Below, piece after piece: positions 1-7,200 of a stretch of DNA of 12,670 nt. The position numbers were made by a program, and so were the translations under genes. Below the pieces are notes generated by a model. The model did no database searches and was not told the origin of the DNA. It worked only from the letters and a program-made list of their open reading frames with translations. This DNA comes from an uncultured Methylophaga sp. GTDB lineage: Bacteria; Pseudomonadota; Gammaproteobacteria; Nitrosococcales; Methylophagaceae. Position 1 is the first letter of the stretch. Each line of letters opens with the position of its first letter. The DNA lies in assembly GCA_947631375.1 (NCBI GenBank), contig CANRLD010000037.1:1-12670 (forward strand), in the 5' to 3' direction.

Positions 1-526
1 TGCCGGGGATACTGCCAGCGATCATCAGCGTAGCACCAAACTCGCCCATTGCCCGGGCAAATGCCAACAACAATCCAGCCATGATGCCACGCCATGCTAA
101 CGGCAAGGTTACTCGGAAGAAAATAGCCATTTCAGAGAGTCCGAGCACTCTGGCGGCTTGTTCTAACTGCCCGTCTACACCTTCGAATGCAGCGCGAGCT
201 GGTTTGAATACTAATGGAAAGGACACGACCGTTGCCGCAATAACTGCGCCTTGCCAGGTAAAAATAAGGCTGATGTTAAATGCTTCCTGCAGCCAAGAAC
301 CTATCATGCCTTCACGCCCCAGCAAGACTAACAGGTAATATCCCAGAACTGTCGGAGGCAGCACCATTGGTAAGGTTAGAAAGCTGTCGAGCAGATCCCG
401 CCCCCTAAACTTGACTCGTGCCAGAAAGTAGCCGGTGCTGACGCCTAAAACTAGGGTAATAAGGGTCGTCCAGCCGGCTACTTTCATCGATAGATAAAAA
501 GCAGGCCATATTGATTCTAACGGCAT
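1..526 (-). CDS. modB: Molybdate ABC transporter permease ModB (3' end off the left edge)
   Basis: Inner-membrane permease of the molybdate ABC importer; it takes molybdate from periplasmic ModA and is powered by the ATPase ModC, which is not in the window and presumably lies further left. The first 175 residues are present, with the C-terminus beyond base 1. Hydrophobic segments lie near residues 15-35, 48-70 and 88-106. The stretch LPMVLPPTVLGYYL (about 52-65) is typical of ModB/CysT-type permeases. The cytoplasmic EAA coupling loop is seen around 122-145 (EQAARVLGLSE then LPLAWRGI), followed by AFARAMGEFGATLMIAG, a strong ModB signature. The ATG at 526 lies 13 bases after the modA stop, so the two are co-transcribed. 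Sulfate or tungstate permeases are related alternatives, but the linked modA and Mo-cofactor genes favour molybdate. Confidence 0.93.
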   Translation of the reverse strand, partial: MPLESIWPAFYLSMKVAGWTTLITLVLGVSTGYFLARVKFRGRDLLDSFLTLPMVLPPTVLGYYLLVLLGREGMIGSWLQEAFNISLIFTWQGAVIAATVVSFPLVFKPARAAFEGVDGQLEQAARVLGLSEMAIFFRVTLPLAWRGIMAGLLLAFARAMGEFGATLMIAGSIPG

Positions 527-539
527 GATTTGTGACTTT

Positions 540-1298
540 TTAGGGGGCTATGAAACCATATTTGGCCATGACTGCCTGACCCGCAGGCGCTAACAGATAA
601 GCAATAAACTTTTCTGCTTCCGTCGGGTTATTGCTATGTCTGGTAATGGCTATTGGATAAATAATGTCGACAGGTGTTTGTACGGAAAACGCAACATTTA
701 CTTTATCCGGCTGCAAAGCAGCGTCGGTATTGTAAACAAAACCAGCATCCACCTCATTTCTTGCAACATAATCCAGCGAATGACGAACATTTTGAGTATG
801 AATAACTTTGTCTTGTAATGCTTCCCATAATCCGGCTTTCGTTAGGGAGGTTTTGGTATATTGACCAACCGGAACACTGTCTGGATTGCCGACAGCAATG
901 CGCTGGATAGCAGGGCTTTGTAAATCCGTCAGTTGGGTTAGTGATGTTTGTGCTTTGATCGGCGTGATGACAACTAATTGGTTTTTAGCAAACGGACGAT
1001 GTGATTCGTTGTCTATTTGACCCTCTGCAATGGCAAGATCCATGGTTTTTTCATCAGCTGATGCAAAAATATCGACCGGTGCCCCCCGGGCTATTTGTTG
1101 TTGCAATACTCCAGAGGCGGCAAAATTCAGCAGCACCTTTGTTTCTGGGTGTTCGGTCTGGTAGTTCTGTGCAATTTCCTGAAAAGCGTTGGTTAAGCTG
1201 CTTGCTGCTGATACCGTTATTTCGCTGGAAAATACGCTGACACTAAAGCTAAGTAACAATACAAATAACAGCTGCTGTTTTACTTTTTTAACAAACAT
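540..1298 (-). CDS. modA: Molybdate ABC transporter periplasmic binding protein ModA
   Basis: Periplasmic protein that captures molybdate (often also tungstate) and delivers it to ModB. It has 252 residues, the usual ModA size. An ATG exists only inside a longer open frame; I chose the one at 1298 because GGCGGAGAG precedes it at good spacing and it begins a clear signal peptide: MFVKKVK, a hydrophobic core, then a likely cut near SVFS/SE (about residue 24). There is no lipobox cysteine, so the product should be soluble. Mature-protein signatures are ITVSAASSLT (27-36), FAASGVLQQQIARGAPVDIF (59-78), VPVGQYT (142-148) and EVDAGFVYNTDA (182-193), regions that hold the oxyanion-contacting serine and tyrosine in the family. 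It is first gene of the modAB unit, behind a ModE-box-like operator. Confidence 0.95.
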   Translation of the reverse strand: MFVKKVKQQLLFVLLLSFSVSVFSSEITVSAASSLTNAFQEIAQNYQTEHPETKVLLNFAASGVLQQQIARGAPVDIFASADEKTMDLAIAEGQIDNESHRPFAKNQLVVITPIKAQTSLTQLTDLQSPAIQRIAVGNPDSVPVGQYTKTSLTKAGLWEALQDKVIHTQNVRHSLDYVARNEVDAGFVYNTDAALQPDKVNVAFSVQTPVDIIYPIAITRHSNNPTEAEKFIAYLLAPAGQAVMAKYGFIAP

Positions 1299-1316
1299 AA
1301 GCTCTCCGCCATGGTT

Positions 1317-1340
1317 CGGTATATATAAGTGTATATTACG
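1317..1340 (-). promoter_or_regulatory. ModE-box-like operator upstream of modA
   Basis: On the plus strand, CGGTATATA (1317-1325), a 6-base spacer, then TATATTACG (1332-1340). The half-sites are inverted copies matching at 7 of 9 positions. This agrees with the known ModE operator form, two TATA-rich half-sites about 6-7 bases apart flanked by CG. It lies 19-42 bases upstream of the modA start and overlaps the predicted -10. In the known system, molybdate-bound ModE represses here. Which protein binds it in this organism is open, since the only ModE-like protein in the window lacks the usual molybdate-binding domain. Confidence 0.65.
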
Positions 1341-1362
1341 AGAGCGTGTGTAATTTTGTCCA
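1333..1362 (-). promoter_or_regulatory. Predicted sigma-70 promoter of modAB
   Basis: Reading the minus strand, TGGACA (1362-1357, 5 of 6 matches to TTGACA), an 18-base spacer and TAATAT (1338-1333, 4 of 6 matches to TATAAT). Transcription would start near 1325, giving a leader of about 27 bases with the Shine-Dalgarno at its end. The -10 sits inside the right half of the ModE-box-like palindrome, the arrangement expected for simple steric repression. Assigned by eye only. Confidence 0.45.
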
Positions 1363-1425
1363 CGCACATCTACGCTGTTTCAGCAAACATAGAAGCTGCG
1401 AGTGAGTATGGATACTGACAGGGCA

Positions 1426-3141
1426 TTATTCCTGTGCCAGATAACTTGGGTGACTGTTTTCGATGTGATGACGACTGTGTACAGGTCTGATGAGTGCGTT
1501 ACATAACAAGCCGATAATCAGCAATGCTGCCATGGTATACATAGTGGTGTTGTAGAGACTCGGTGTTGGATCAACCGTACCGCTTGGGGCAATCTGCATC
1601 AGTTGTACAATGGAAACGGTATTGGTGCTGATCAAAGTATCCAGCTGCTCAACTGTGGCACCAAATTGATCAAAAAAGACCGCTGGATCAATTTTAGCGG
1701 TCAGGTCGTAAATAGCGTTGTAGATGGCTTGCTCTCGCAAATAGGTCAGGATAAAGGGGCCGAGAATACCCGCGGTGCTCCATGCGGTCAGCAGTCTGCC
1801 ATGGATGCCACCGACATGCAGTGTGCCAAAAATGTCAGCAAGGTAGGCAGGAATGGTTGAAAAAGAACCTCCATACATTGTGAAGATCAGCATGGTGGCA
1901 GCATAAAACAGGATTAACCAGGTGACGGCCGGGTTAATACTGGCTTGTGAAGCAAGAAATGGAATAGACAGGTACAAACAGATGCCGAGCAGAAAGAAAA
2001 TAGTGTAGGTGTTTTTCCGGCCGATATAGTCGGAGGTCGATGCCCAGAAAAAACGTCCCATCATATTAAACACACTGATCATTAATACATAGGTTGCGGC
2101 AAATTTCGCATCCACAATGCCCGGCAGATTAGGGCTGAAAATATCGGTAATCATCGTTTTGGCCACACCGATCATGGCGATTCCTGCTGTTACATTGAGA
2201 CAAAGCATGAGCCATAATTGATAAAATTGTGGTGTTTTTAATGCCTGATCGATATGCACATGGTTATCGGTTATGAGCTGTGCGCCGGGTCGGTTTTTCA
2301 CCGCTGGTTGCCAGCTTGCGGGTTTCCAGTCTTTGGGAGGCACCCGGAAGCTGAAAGCGGCTAAAGTCATAATGATAAAATAGACGATGCCCAACACCAG
2401 AAAAACAGATGTTGCACCGGTATTGCCGGTACCGACAACGTAGACGCCTTCAGGACCGGCAACAGGCATATTGGCCATGTCTTTGGCTGTTGCGACGACC
2501 ACCTCAATATTTTGGCCAGAGATCTCTACAAACCGTCTGCCGGCCGAGGTGATAAGTTCAAGATCTGCAGCTTTTCCTAAATATTCCGGTGCTTGATAAA
2601 AAAGACCGAGCAAGTAGGCTTTTAACGGTGCGCCAATGATGGCACCGCCGCCAAACCCCATAATGGCGAGACCTGTTGCCATACCCCTTCTATCAGGAAA
2701 CCAGCGAATAAGTGTGCTGACCGGTGTGACGTAGGCGAGTCCTAAACCGCAGCCGCCAAGAACGCCATAACCAAAATAAATCAGCCACAGCTGGTGGTAG
2801 TAAAGCCCGATACTGCTGATGATAAAGCCGCCTCCCCAGAAGCAGGCTGCCAGAAAACCGGTTGCTCGGGGGCCTACTTTTTCCAGCCATTTGCCACCGA
2901 TAGCCGCTGCCAGGCCGAGAAAGACAATGGCAGTTGAAAAAATCCACACGACAGAAGAAAAGTGCCAGTCATCCGCCGCGCTGGCAACAACCCCAAACTG
3001 TTTAATAAGTGGCGGATTGAACATGCTCCAGGCATAGACAGAGCCAATACACAAATGAATGGCAACAGAAGCGGGCGCTGCCCACCAGCGATTAAAACCC
3101 GGTTTCGCGACAATATGTTGTTTATGAAGACTGGCTAGCAC
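1426..3141 (-). CDS. OFA-family (oxalate/formate) MFS transporter
   Basis: Predicted inner-membrane carrier of the oxalate/formate antiporter (OFA) branch of the major facilitator superfamily. Start choice: a GTG at 3141 preceded by AAAAGGAAT at good spacing gives 571 residues; the open frame extends to a TTG at 3204, but that start lies inside a probable terminator. Family marks are the N-terminal RWWAAPASVAIHLCIGSVYAWSMFNPPL (about 19-45, interrupted here as RWWAAPASV then GSVYAWSMF), GVLGGCGLGLAYVTP (126-140) and the TM8-9 loop GRFFWASTSDYIGRK (362-376). About 12 membrane spans are visible. Two long hydrophilic loops (about 182-243 and 468-530) make it larger than a minimal MFS protein. 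Its place after the formate dehydrogenase genes suggests formate or oxalate movement, but substrate and direction cannot be read from sequence. Confidence 0.85.
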   Translation of the reverse strand: MLASLHKQHIVAKPGFNRWWAAPASVAIHLCIGSVYAWSMFNPPLIKQFGVVASAADDWHFSSVVWIFSTAIVFLGLAAAIGGKWLEKVGPRATGFLAACFWGGGFIISSIGLYYHQLWLIYFGYGVLGGCGLGLAYVTPVSTLIRWFPDRRGMATGLAIMGFGGGAIIGAPLKAYLLGLFYQAPEYLGKAADLELITSAGRRFVEISGQNIEVVVATAKDMANMPVAGPEGVYVVGTGNTGATSVFLVLGIVYFIIMTLAAFSFRVPPKDWKPASWQPAVKNRPGAQLITDNHVHIDQALKTPQFYQLWLMLCLNVTAGIAMIGVAKTMITDIFSPNLPGIVDAKFAATYVLMISVFNMMGRFFWASTSDYIGRKNTYTIFFLLGICLYLSIPFLASQASINPAVTWLILFYAATMLIFTMYGGSFSTIPAYLADIFGTLHVGGIHGRLLTAWSTAGILGPFILTYLREQAIYNAIYDLTAKIDPAVFFDQFGATVEQLDTLISTNTVSIVQLMQIAPSGTVDPTPSLYNTTMYTMAALLIIGLLCNALIRPVHSRHHIENSHPSYLAQE

Positions 3142-3177
3142 GTTATTATTCCTTTTAGTTTTAATGCTATGCGGTCT

Positions 3178-3201
3178 AAAAAGCCGAGACGTTTTATCTC
3201 G
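3178..3201 (-). terminator. Weak rho-independent terminator between fdsD and the transporter gene
   Basis: On the minus strand a 6-pair stem (CGAGAT with GTCTCG, including one U-G wobble) closes a 5-base AAAAC loop and is followed by GC and then TTTTT. It lies 23 bases after the fdsD stop and 37 bases before the GTG start of the transporter. The short stem suggests partial read-through, so the transporter may be transcribed at a lower level than fds. Confidence 0.45.
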
Positions 3202-3224
3202 CAACTAAAGAAGGGGAGGTCAAA

Positions 3225-3479
3225 TCAGGCAATTTGTGTTGTCTGCTGCTGTTCTGTTTGCATGATGGTAATGGCCTCACGGACGAGTGGCGAAAGATCT
3301 GCATCAGTCATTGCTGCCATAACTAAATCCTGCCGCATTTTGGGCGTCCAGAAGCGGATAAGATGCTGGGCAATGCGTGACGAAGTTTCCTCTGGAGTCT
3401 GGCCGCCGCCTATATTTGCTGCTATCTGGTTTGCCATGCGAAGTAAGGCTTGAGTTGCTTGATGTTTTTCCTGACTCAT
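3225..3479 (-). CDS. fdsD: Formate dehydrogenase delta subunit FdsD
   Basis: Small (84 residues) subunit or accessory protein of the soluble NAD-dependent molybdenum formate dehydrogenase, known from FdsGBACD systems to be needed for or associated with the mature enzyme. The ATG at 3479 was chosen over a longer frame because the protein then begins just before the family's conserved part, with AGAAG upstream. Visible signatures are LLRMANQIAANIG (12-24), IAQHLIRFWTPKMRQDL (36-52) and LSPLVREAI (62-70), which match the FdsD family pattern of an RMANQIA motif followed by HxxRFWxPxMR. It starts 16 bases after the fdhD stop and is the last gene of the tight fds cluster, with a weak terminator after it. 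Confidence 0.9.
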   Translation of the reverse strand: MSQEKHQATQALLRMANQIAANIGGGQTPEETSSRIAQHLIRFWTPKMRQDLVMAAMTDADLSPLVREAITIMQTEQQQTTQIA

Positions 3480-3495
3480 GTTTATCTTCTTTTTG

Positions 3496-4320
3496 TTAAA
3501 TAACGCGGTCCAGCAGCCCAGGTTGGTGCGGCGTGTTATAAATAACCTGCTTATAGCCTCGAGCAAAGCCTATCAGCAGAAGGCCGGCCTGTTGTGCCAG
3601 TTCAATAGCAAGCGAGGTCGGTGCTGAAATGGCAACCAGGCAGCCGATTCCGGCAAAACAGCTTTTTTGTACCATTTCGTAACTTGCCCTGCTGGTCACA
3701 AGAACAAAACCCGCTTCGGTGTTGATAGCATTACGTGCCAGATGACCAACCAGTTTGTCGAGCGCATTGTGTCGGCCAACATCTTCGCGAATATCGATAA
3801 TTTGTCCAGTAAGATCGCACCATGCAACTGCATGGGTAGCACCGGTTGACTGATTTAATTGCTGCTGTGAGCGAATACTTTCCAGCGCCAGATTGATAGC
3901 ATCGTGACTTACTTTGGGTGCCTTTACCGGCATAACAGGCCGGATAGCCTGTTTTAACGTTTCTGCTCCACATAAGCCACAACCGGTGCGACCCACCAGA
4001 TTTCGTCGTCTTGATTTCAATGCTTCGAAGCGATCATCATTGATTTGCAAGCGTACTGTTATGCCCTGTTCGCCATAATGAACGTGAATATGCTCAATTT
4101 CATCGACTGTTTGTACAATCTCTTCGGTTAAGCTGAAACCAACAGCAAAATCCTCAAGATCGGTCGGCGTGGCCATCATCACCGCATGAGAAATATAGTT
4201 ATAAACCAGGGCAACAGGGACTTCCACGGCAACCTCATCAGAAGCCCACTGAGCCTGTTTCAGTTTATGGTCATAAACTGAAACAGGCGTTTGTTGTGTT
4301 GGTGTATATACTTTGCTCAT
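3496..4320 (-). CDS. fdhD: Formate dehydrogenase accessory sulfurtransferase FdhD (FdsC position)
   Basis: Cytoplasmic maturation factor. The FdhD family binds the bis-MGD cofactor and transfers sulfur from a cysteine desulfurase to it, which formate dehydrogenases need for activity. It has 274 residues, normal for the family. The CxxC motif is in GRTGCGLCGAE with Cys114 and Cys117. The family N-terminal block appears as MATPTDLEDFAVGFSLTEEIV (split here around residues 49-69), and DIREDVGRHNALDKLVG and LVTSRASYEMVQK follow in the C-terminal half. Its ATG shares one base with the fdsA stop (TAATG), implying translational coupling. The gene order G-B-A-C-D, with FdhD at C, matches the fds operons of Cupriavidus and Rhodobacter. 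No key residue is missing. Confidence 0.95.
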   Translation of the reverse strand: MSKVYTPTQQTPVSVYDHKLKQAQWASDEVAVEVPVALVYNYISHAVMMATPTDLEDFAVGFSLTEEIVQTVDEIEHIHVHYGEQGITVRLQINDDRFEALKSRRRNLVGRTGCGLCGAETLKQAIRPVMPVKAPKVSHDAINLALESIRSQQQLNQSTGATHAVAWCDLTGQIIDIREDVGRHNALDKLVGHLARNAINTEAGFVLVTSRASYEMVQKSCFAGIGCLVAISAPTSLAIELAQQAGLLLIGFARGYKQVIYNTPHQPGLLDRVI

Positions 4321-7196
4321 TAGTTTGTACCGACGGAATCTTCCTGGGCTTGTCTGCTGGCTTTGAGTAATTGTAGTTGCATTTCTTTAAACTCGCGGAA
4401 GTCTTTTTGCCATTCTGATGGTTGGCTGACTTTTTCAATCTGCACTGCTGTCACTTTATATTCCGGACAGTTTGTTGCCCAGTCAGAATTATCGGTCGTA
4501 ATAACGTTGGCACCACTTTCGGGGTGGTGGAAGGTTGTATAAACCACACCCGGCAGAATACGCTCAGTTATGCGGGCACGCATTACTGTTTGCCCCGCAC
4601 GGCTGGTGATACCAACCCAGTCATTCTCTTTGATACCACGCACTTCGGCATCATGTGGATGAATATCCAGTTTATCTTCATCATGCCAGATCTGGTTTTC
4701 AGTTCGCCGGGTTTGTGCTCCCACATTGTATTGCGACAGAATCCGGCCAGTTGTGAATAACAGTGGATAGCGGCTGGTGGTGCGTTCATCTGTTGGAATG
4801 TACTCGGTAACACAGAAACGGCCTTTACCAATCGGAAAGTCCTCAACATGCATGGTTGGCGTACCTTCTGGGTACTTGTCATTACATGGCCATTGAATAC
4901 TGCCGAGTTTGTCCAGCAAGTCGTAACTTACTCCGGTAAAGGTGGGTGTAAGTTCTGCAATTTCATCCATGATTTCTGATGGATGGTTGTAATGCATCGG
5001 ATAACCCAGTGCCTGAGATAAATCCAGCGTTATTTGCCAGTCTTCCTTGCCTGCCAGTGGCGGCATTACTTTACGCACACGATTGATGCGACGCTCGGCA
5101 TTGGTGAAGGTGCCGTCTTTTTCCAGGAAAGTTGAGCCGGGTAACAGGACATGGGCGAATTTAGCCGTTTCGTTCAAAAAGATATCCTGTACGACCAGAC
5201 ATTCCAATGAGCGTAAGGCTTTTTCCACATGCTGCGTATTCGGATCTGATTGGGCAATATCTTCACCCTGTACATACAGTCCCTTAAATTCGCCGGCGAT
5301 AGCGGCGTCAAACATATTAGGAATACGCAGTCCCGGTTCATTATCCAGTTCAACGCCCCAGACACTTTCGAAATGGTTGCGCGGTCCATCCTCTGCAATA
5401 TGCTGATAGCCGGGAAGTTCGTGAGGGAACGAGCCCATATCACAAGAACCTTGAACATTATTTTGGCCGCGTAACGGGTTTACGCCAACGCCTTCGCGAC
5501 CCAGGTTACCAGTTGCCATCGCCAGGTTGGCAATACCCATGACCATGGTAGAGCCTTGGCTGTGCTCGGTGACACCAAGACCGTAGTAGATAGCACCGTT
5601 ATTTGCGCTGGCAAATGTACGTGCGGCTTGTCTGACCTTGTCTGCGGCGACGCCGGTGGCAGATTCAACAGCTTCAGGAGCGTGTCGTTCTTCGCTGATG
5701 AAGTCACGCCACTTGGTGTAAGTCTGCAGATCGCAGCGTGACTCAATGAAATCGTGGTTTTCATAACCTTCTGTAACGATAACGTGTGCCAGTGCATTGA
5801 TTAATGCCACATTGGTCCCTGGTTTTAGCTGCAAGTGTTGTGCAGATTTCAGATGGGGCGTTTTCAATAAATCAATGCGCCGTGGATCGGCGACAATCAA
5901 GTGAGCCCCTTCACGTAAACGGCGACGCATCAGCGAACCAAATACCGGATGAGCGTCTGTCGGGTTAGCACCAATAACAAGGATAACGTCGGATTTCATC
6001 ACCGAATCAAAGTCCTGTGTCCCAGCCGATTCGCCTATGGTTGTTTTCAGACCATAGCCTGTTGGCGAGTGACAGACACGGGCGCAGGTGTCGGTATTAT
6101 TATTTCTAAATGCAGCGCGTACCAGCTTTTGCACCAGATAGGCTTCTTCATTGGTACAACGGGAAGAGGTAATGCCGCCGATACTGTTGCGGCCATATTT
6201 TTGCTGGATACCTTTCAGCTTGTCAGCAGCAAACTGAATGGCTTCTTCCCAGCTGACTTCTTGCCATGGCTCGCTGATATCGTTGCGAATCATCGGTGTT
6301 TTTAAGCGATCTTTATGCGTGGCGTAGCCAAAGGCGAAACGACCTTTAACACAAGAGTGGCCGTGATTGGCATCGCCTCCCTTATAAGGCATCATCCGAA
6401 CCAGTTGATTACCTTTCATCTCTGCTTTGAACGAGCAGCCAACCCCGCAATAGGCACAAGTGGTGACAATACTGTGTTCCGGCTGGCCAAGATCCACAAT
6501 ACTTTTTTCTATCAAGGTTGAAGTTGGGCAGGCTTGAACACAGGCGCCACATGACACACATTCAGAGGTCAGAAAATCTTCTTTCTGACTGGGCGAAATG
6601 ACTGATGCAAAGCCACGACCGTCAATCGTCAGCGCAAAGGTACCCTGAACTTCTGCACAGGCGCGAACGCAGCGTGAGCAAACAATGCATTTGCTTGGAT
6701 CAAAATCAAAATACGGATTGGAATGATCTGTCGGGCTATCCAGATGATTTTCGCCCGCATATCCGTAACGCACTTCGCGTAAGCCTACGGCACCGGCCAT
6801 ATCCTGCAATTCACAGTCACCGTTTGCCGGGCAAGTGAGACAATCCAGCGGGTGATCGGAGATATATAACTCCATGATATTGCGTCGCAGATCAGCCAGT
6901 CTTTGGTTTTGGGTCGTCACTTTCATGCCGGCTTCAACAACGGTGGTACAGGAGGCCGGATAACCTCGGCGGCCTTCAATTTGGACTGCGCATAAGCGGC
7001 ATGAACCAAAGGATTCCAGATTATCGGTAGCACATAATTTAGGAATATTGATATCCATAAGCGCGGCAGCCCGCATGACAGAGGTGCCTTCTGGAACAGT
7101 GATTTCGACGCCATCGATTTCCAGTGAGACCAGATTTTCCGAGAGTCTTGCCGGAGTGCCGTAATCTTTATTGGGGTTAAATGTTTCAACTATCAT
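4320..7196 (-). CDS. fdsA: NAD-dependent formate dehydrogenase alpha (catalytic) subunit FdsA
   Basis: Cytoplasmic catalytic subunit that oxidises formate to CO2 at a molybdenum bis-MGD centre. It has 958 residues. The N-terminal 2Fe-2S domain carries Cys55, Cys66, Cys69 and Cys83. A NuoG-like cluster region has His115 with Cys119, Cys122 and Cys128. Two 4Fe-4S ferredoxin motifs follow (170/173/176/180 and 213/216/219/223), then the cluster of the molybdopterin domain (247, 250, 254, 282) with Lys284 beside it. The Mo ligand is Cys375 in ARVCHSP, followed by His376; it is cysteine, not selenocysteine. A dinucleotide-binding domain fills the C-terminus (from about 820). The start at 7196 follows AGGAG, 4 bases after the fdsB stop. 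NuoG is ruled out by ARVCHSP and by the linked fdhD and fdsD. Confidence 0.97.
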   Translation of the reverse strand: MIVETFNPNKDYGTPARLSENLVSLEIDGVEITVPEGTSVMRAAALMDINIPKLCATDNLESFGSCRLCAVQIEGRRGYPASCTTVVEAGMKVTTQNQRLADLRRNIMELYISDHPLDCLTCPANGDCELQDMAGAVGLREVRYGYAGENHLDSPTDHSNPYFDFDPSKCIVCSRCVRACAEVQGTFALTIDGRGFASVISPSQKEDFLTSECVSCGACVQACPTSTLIEKSIVDLGQPEHSIVTTCAYCGVGCSFKAEMKGNQLVRMMPYKGGDANHGHSCVKGRFAFGYATHKDRLKTPMIRNDISEPWQEVSWEEAIQFAADKLKGIQQKYGRNSIGGITSSRCTNEEAYLVQKLVRAAFRNNNTDTCARVCHSPTGYGLKTTIGESAGTQDFDSVMKSDVILVIGANPTDAHPVFGSLMRRRLREGAHLIVADPRRIDLLKTPHLKSAQHLQLKPGTNVALINALAHVIVTEGYENHDFIESRCDLQTYTKWRDFISEERHAPEAVESATGVAADKVRQAARTFASANNGAIYYGLGVTEHSQGSTMVMGIANLAMATGNLGREGVGVNPLRGQNNVQGSCDMGSFPHELPGYQHIAEDGPRNHFESVWGVELDNEPGLRIPNMFDAAIAGEFKGLYVQGEDIAQSDPNTQHVEKALRSLECLVVQDIFLNETAKFAHVLLPGSTFLEKDGTFTNAERRINRVRKVMPPLAGKEDWQITLDLSQALGYPMHYNHPSEIMDEIAELTPTFTGVSYDLLDKLGSIQWPCNDKYPEGTPTMHVEDFPIGKGRFCVTEYIPTDERTTSRYPLLFTTGRILSQYNVGAQTRRTENQIWHDEDKLDIHPHDAEVRGIKENDWVGITSRAGQTVMRARITERILPGVVYTTFHHPESGANVITTDNSDWATNCPEYKVTAVQIEKVSQPSEWQKDFREFKEMQLQLLKASRQAQEDSVGTN

Positions 7197-7200
7197 GATT

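Noticed and set aside
81..338. Plus-strand open frame of 85 codons at the left edge
   Set aside because: The minus strand encodes a clear ModB here with the EAA loop; the plus-strand frame has no family features.
1376..1389. TGTTT-CAGC-AAACA hairpin between the transporter gene and modA as a terminator
   Set aside because: The stem is only 5 AT-rich pairs with no T-run after it on the minus strand, so it is too weak to call a terminator.
4422..4760. Open frames on the plus strand across the fds genes (for example 4422-4760, 5047-5406, 5949-6305)
   Set aside because: They lie opposite well-supported coding sequence and have no recognisable motifs, ribosome-binding sites or membrane or signal patterns. 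They are antisense shadows.
6061..6090. Possible selenocysteine formate dehydrogenase active site
   Set aside because: The Mo-ligand codon in ARVCHSP encodes cysteine (residue 375) and the frame has no internal TGA, so there is nothing to recode.
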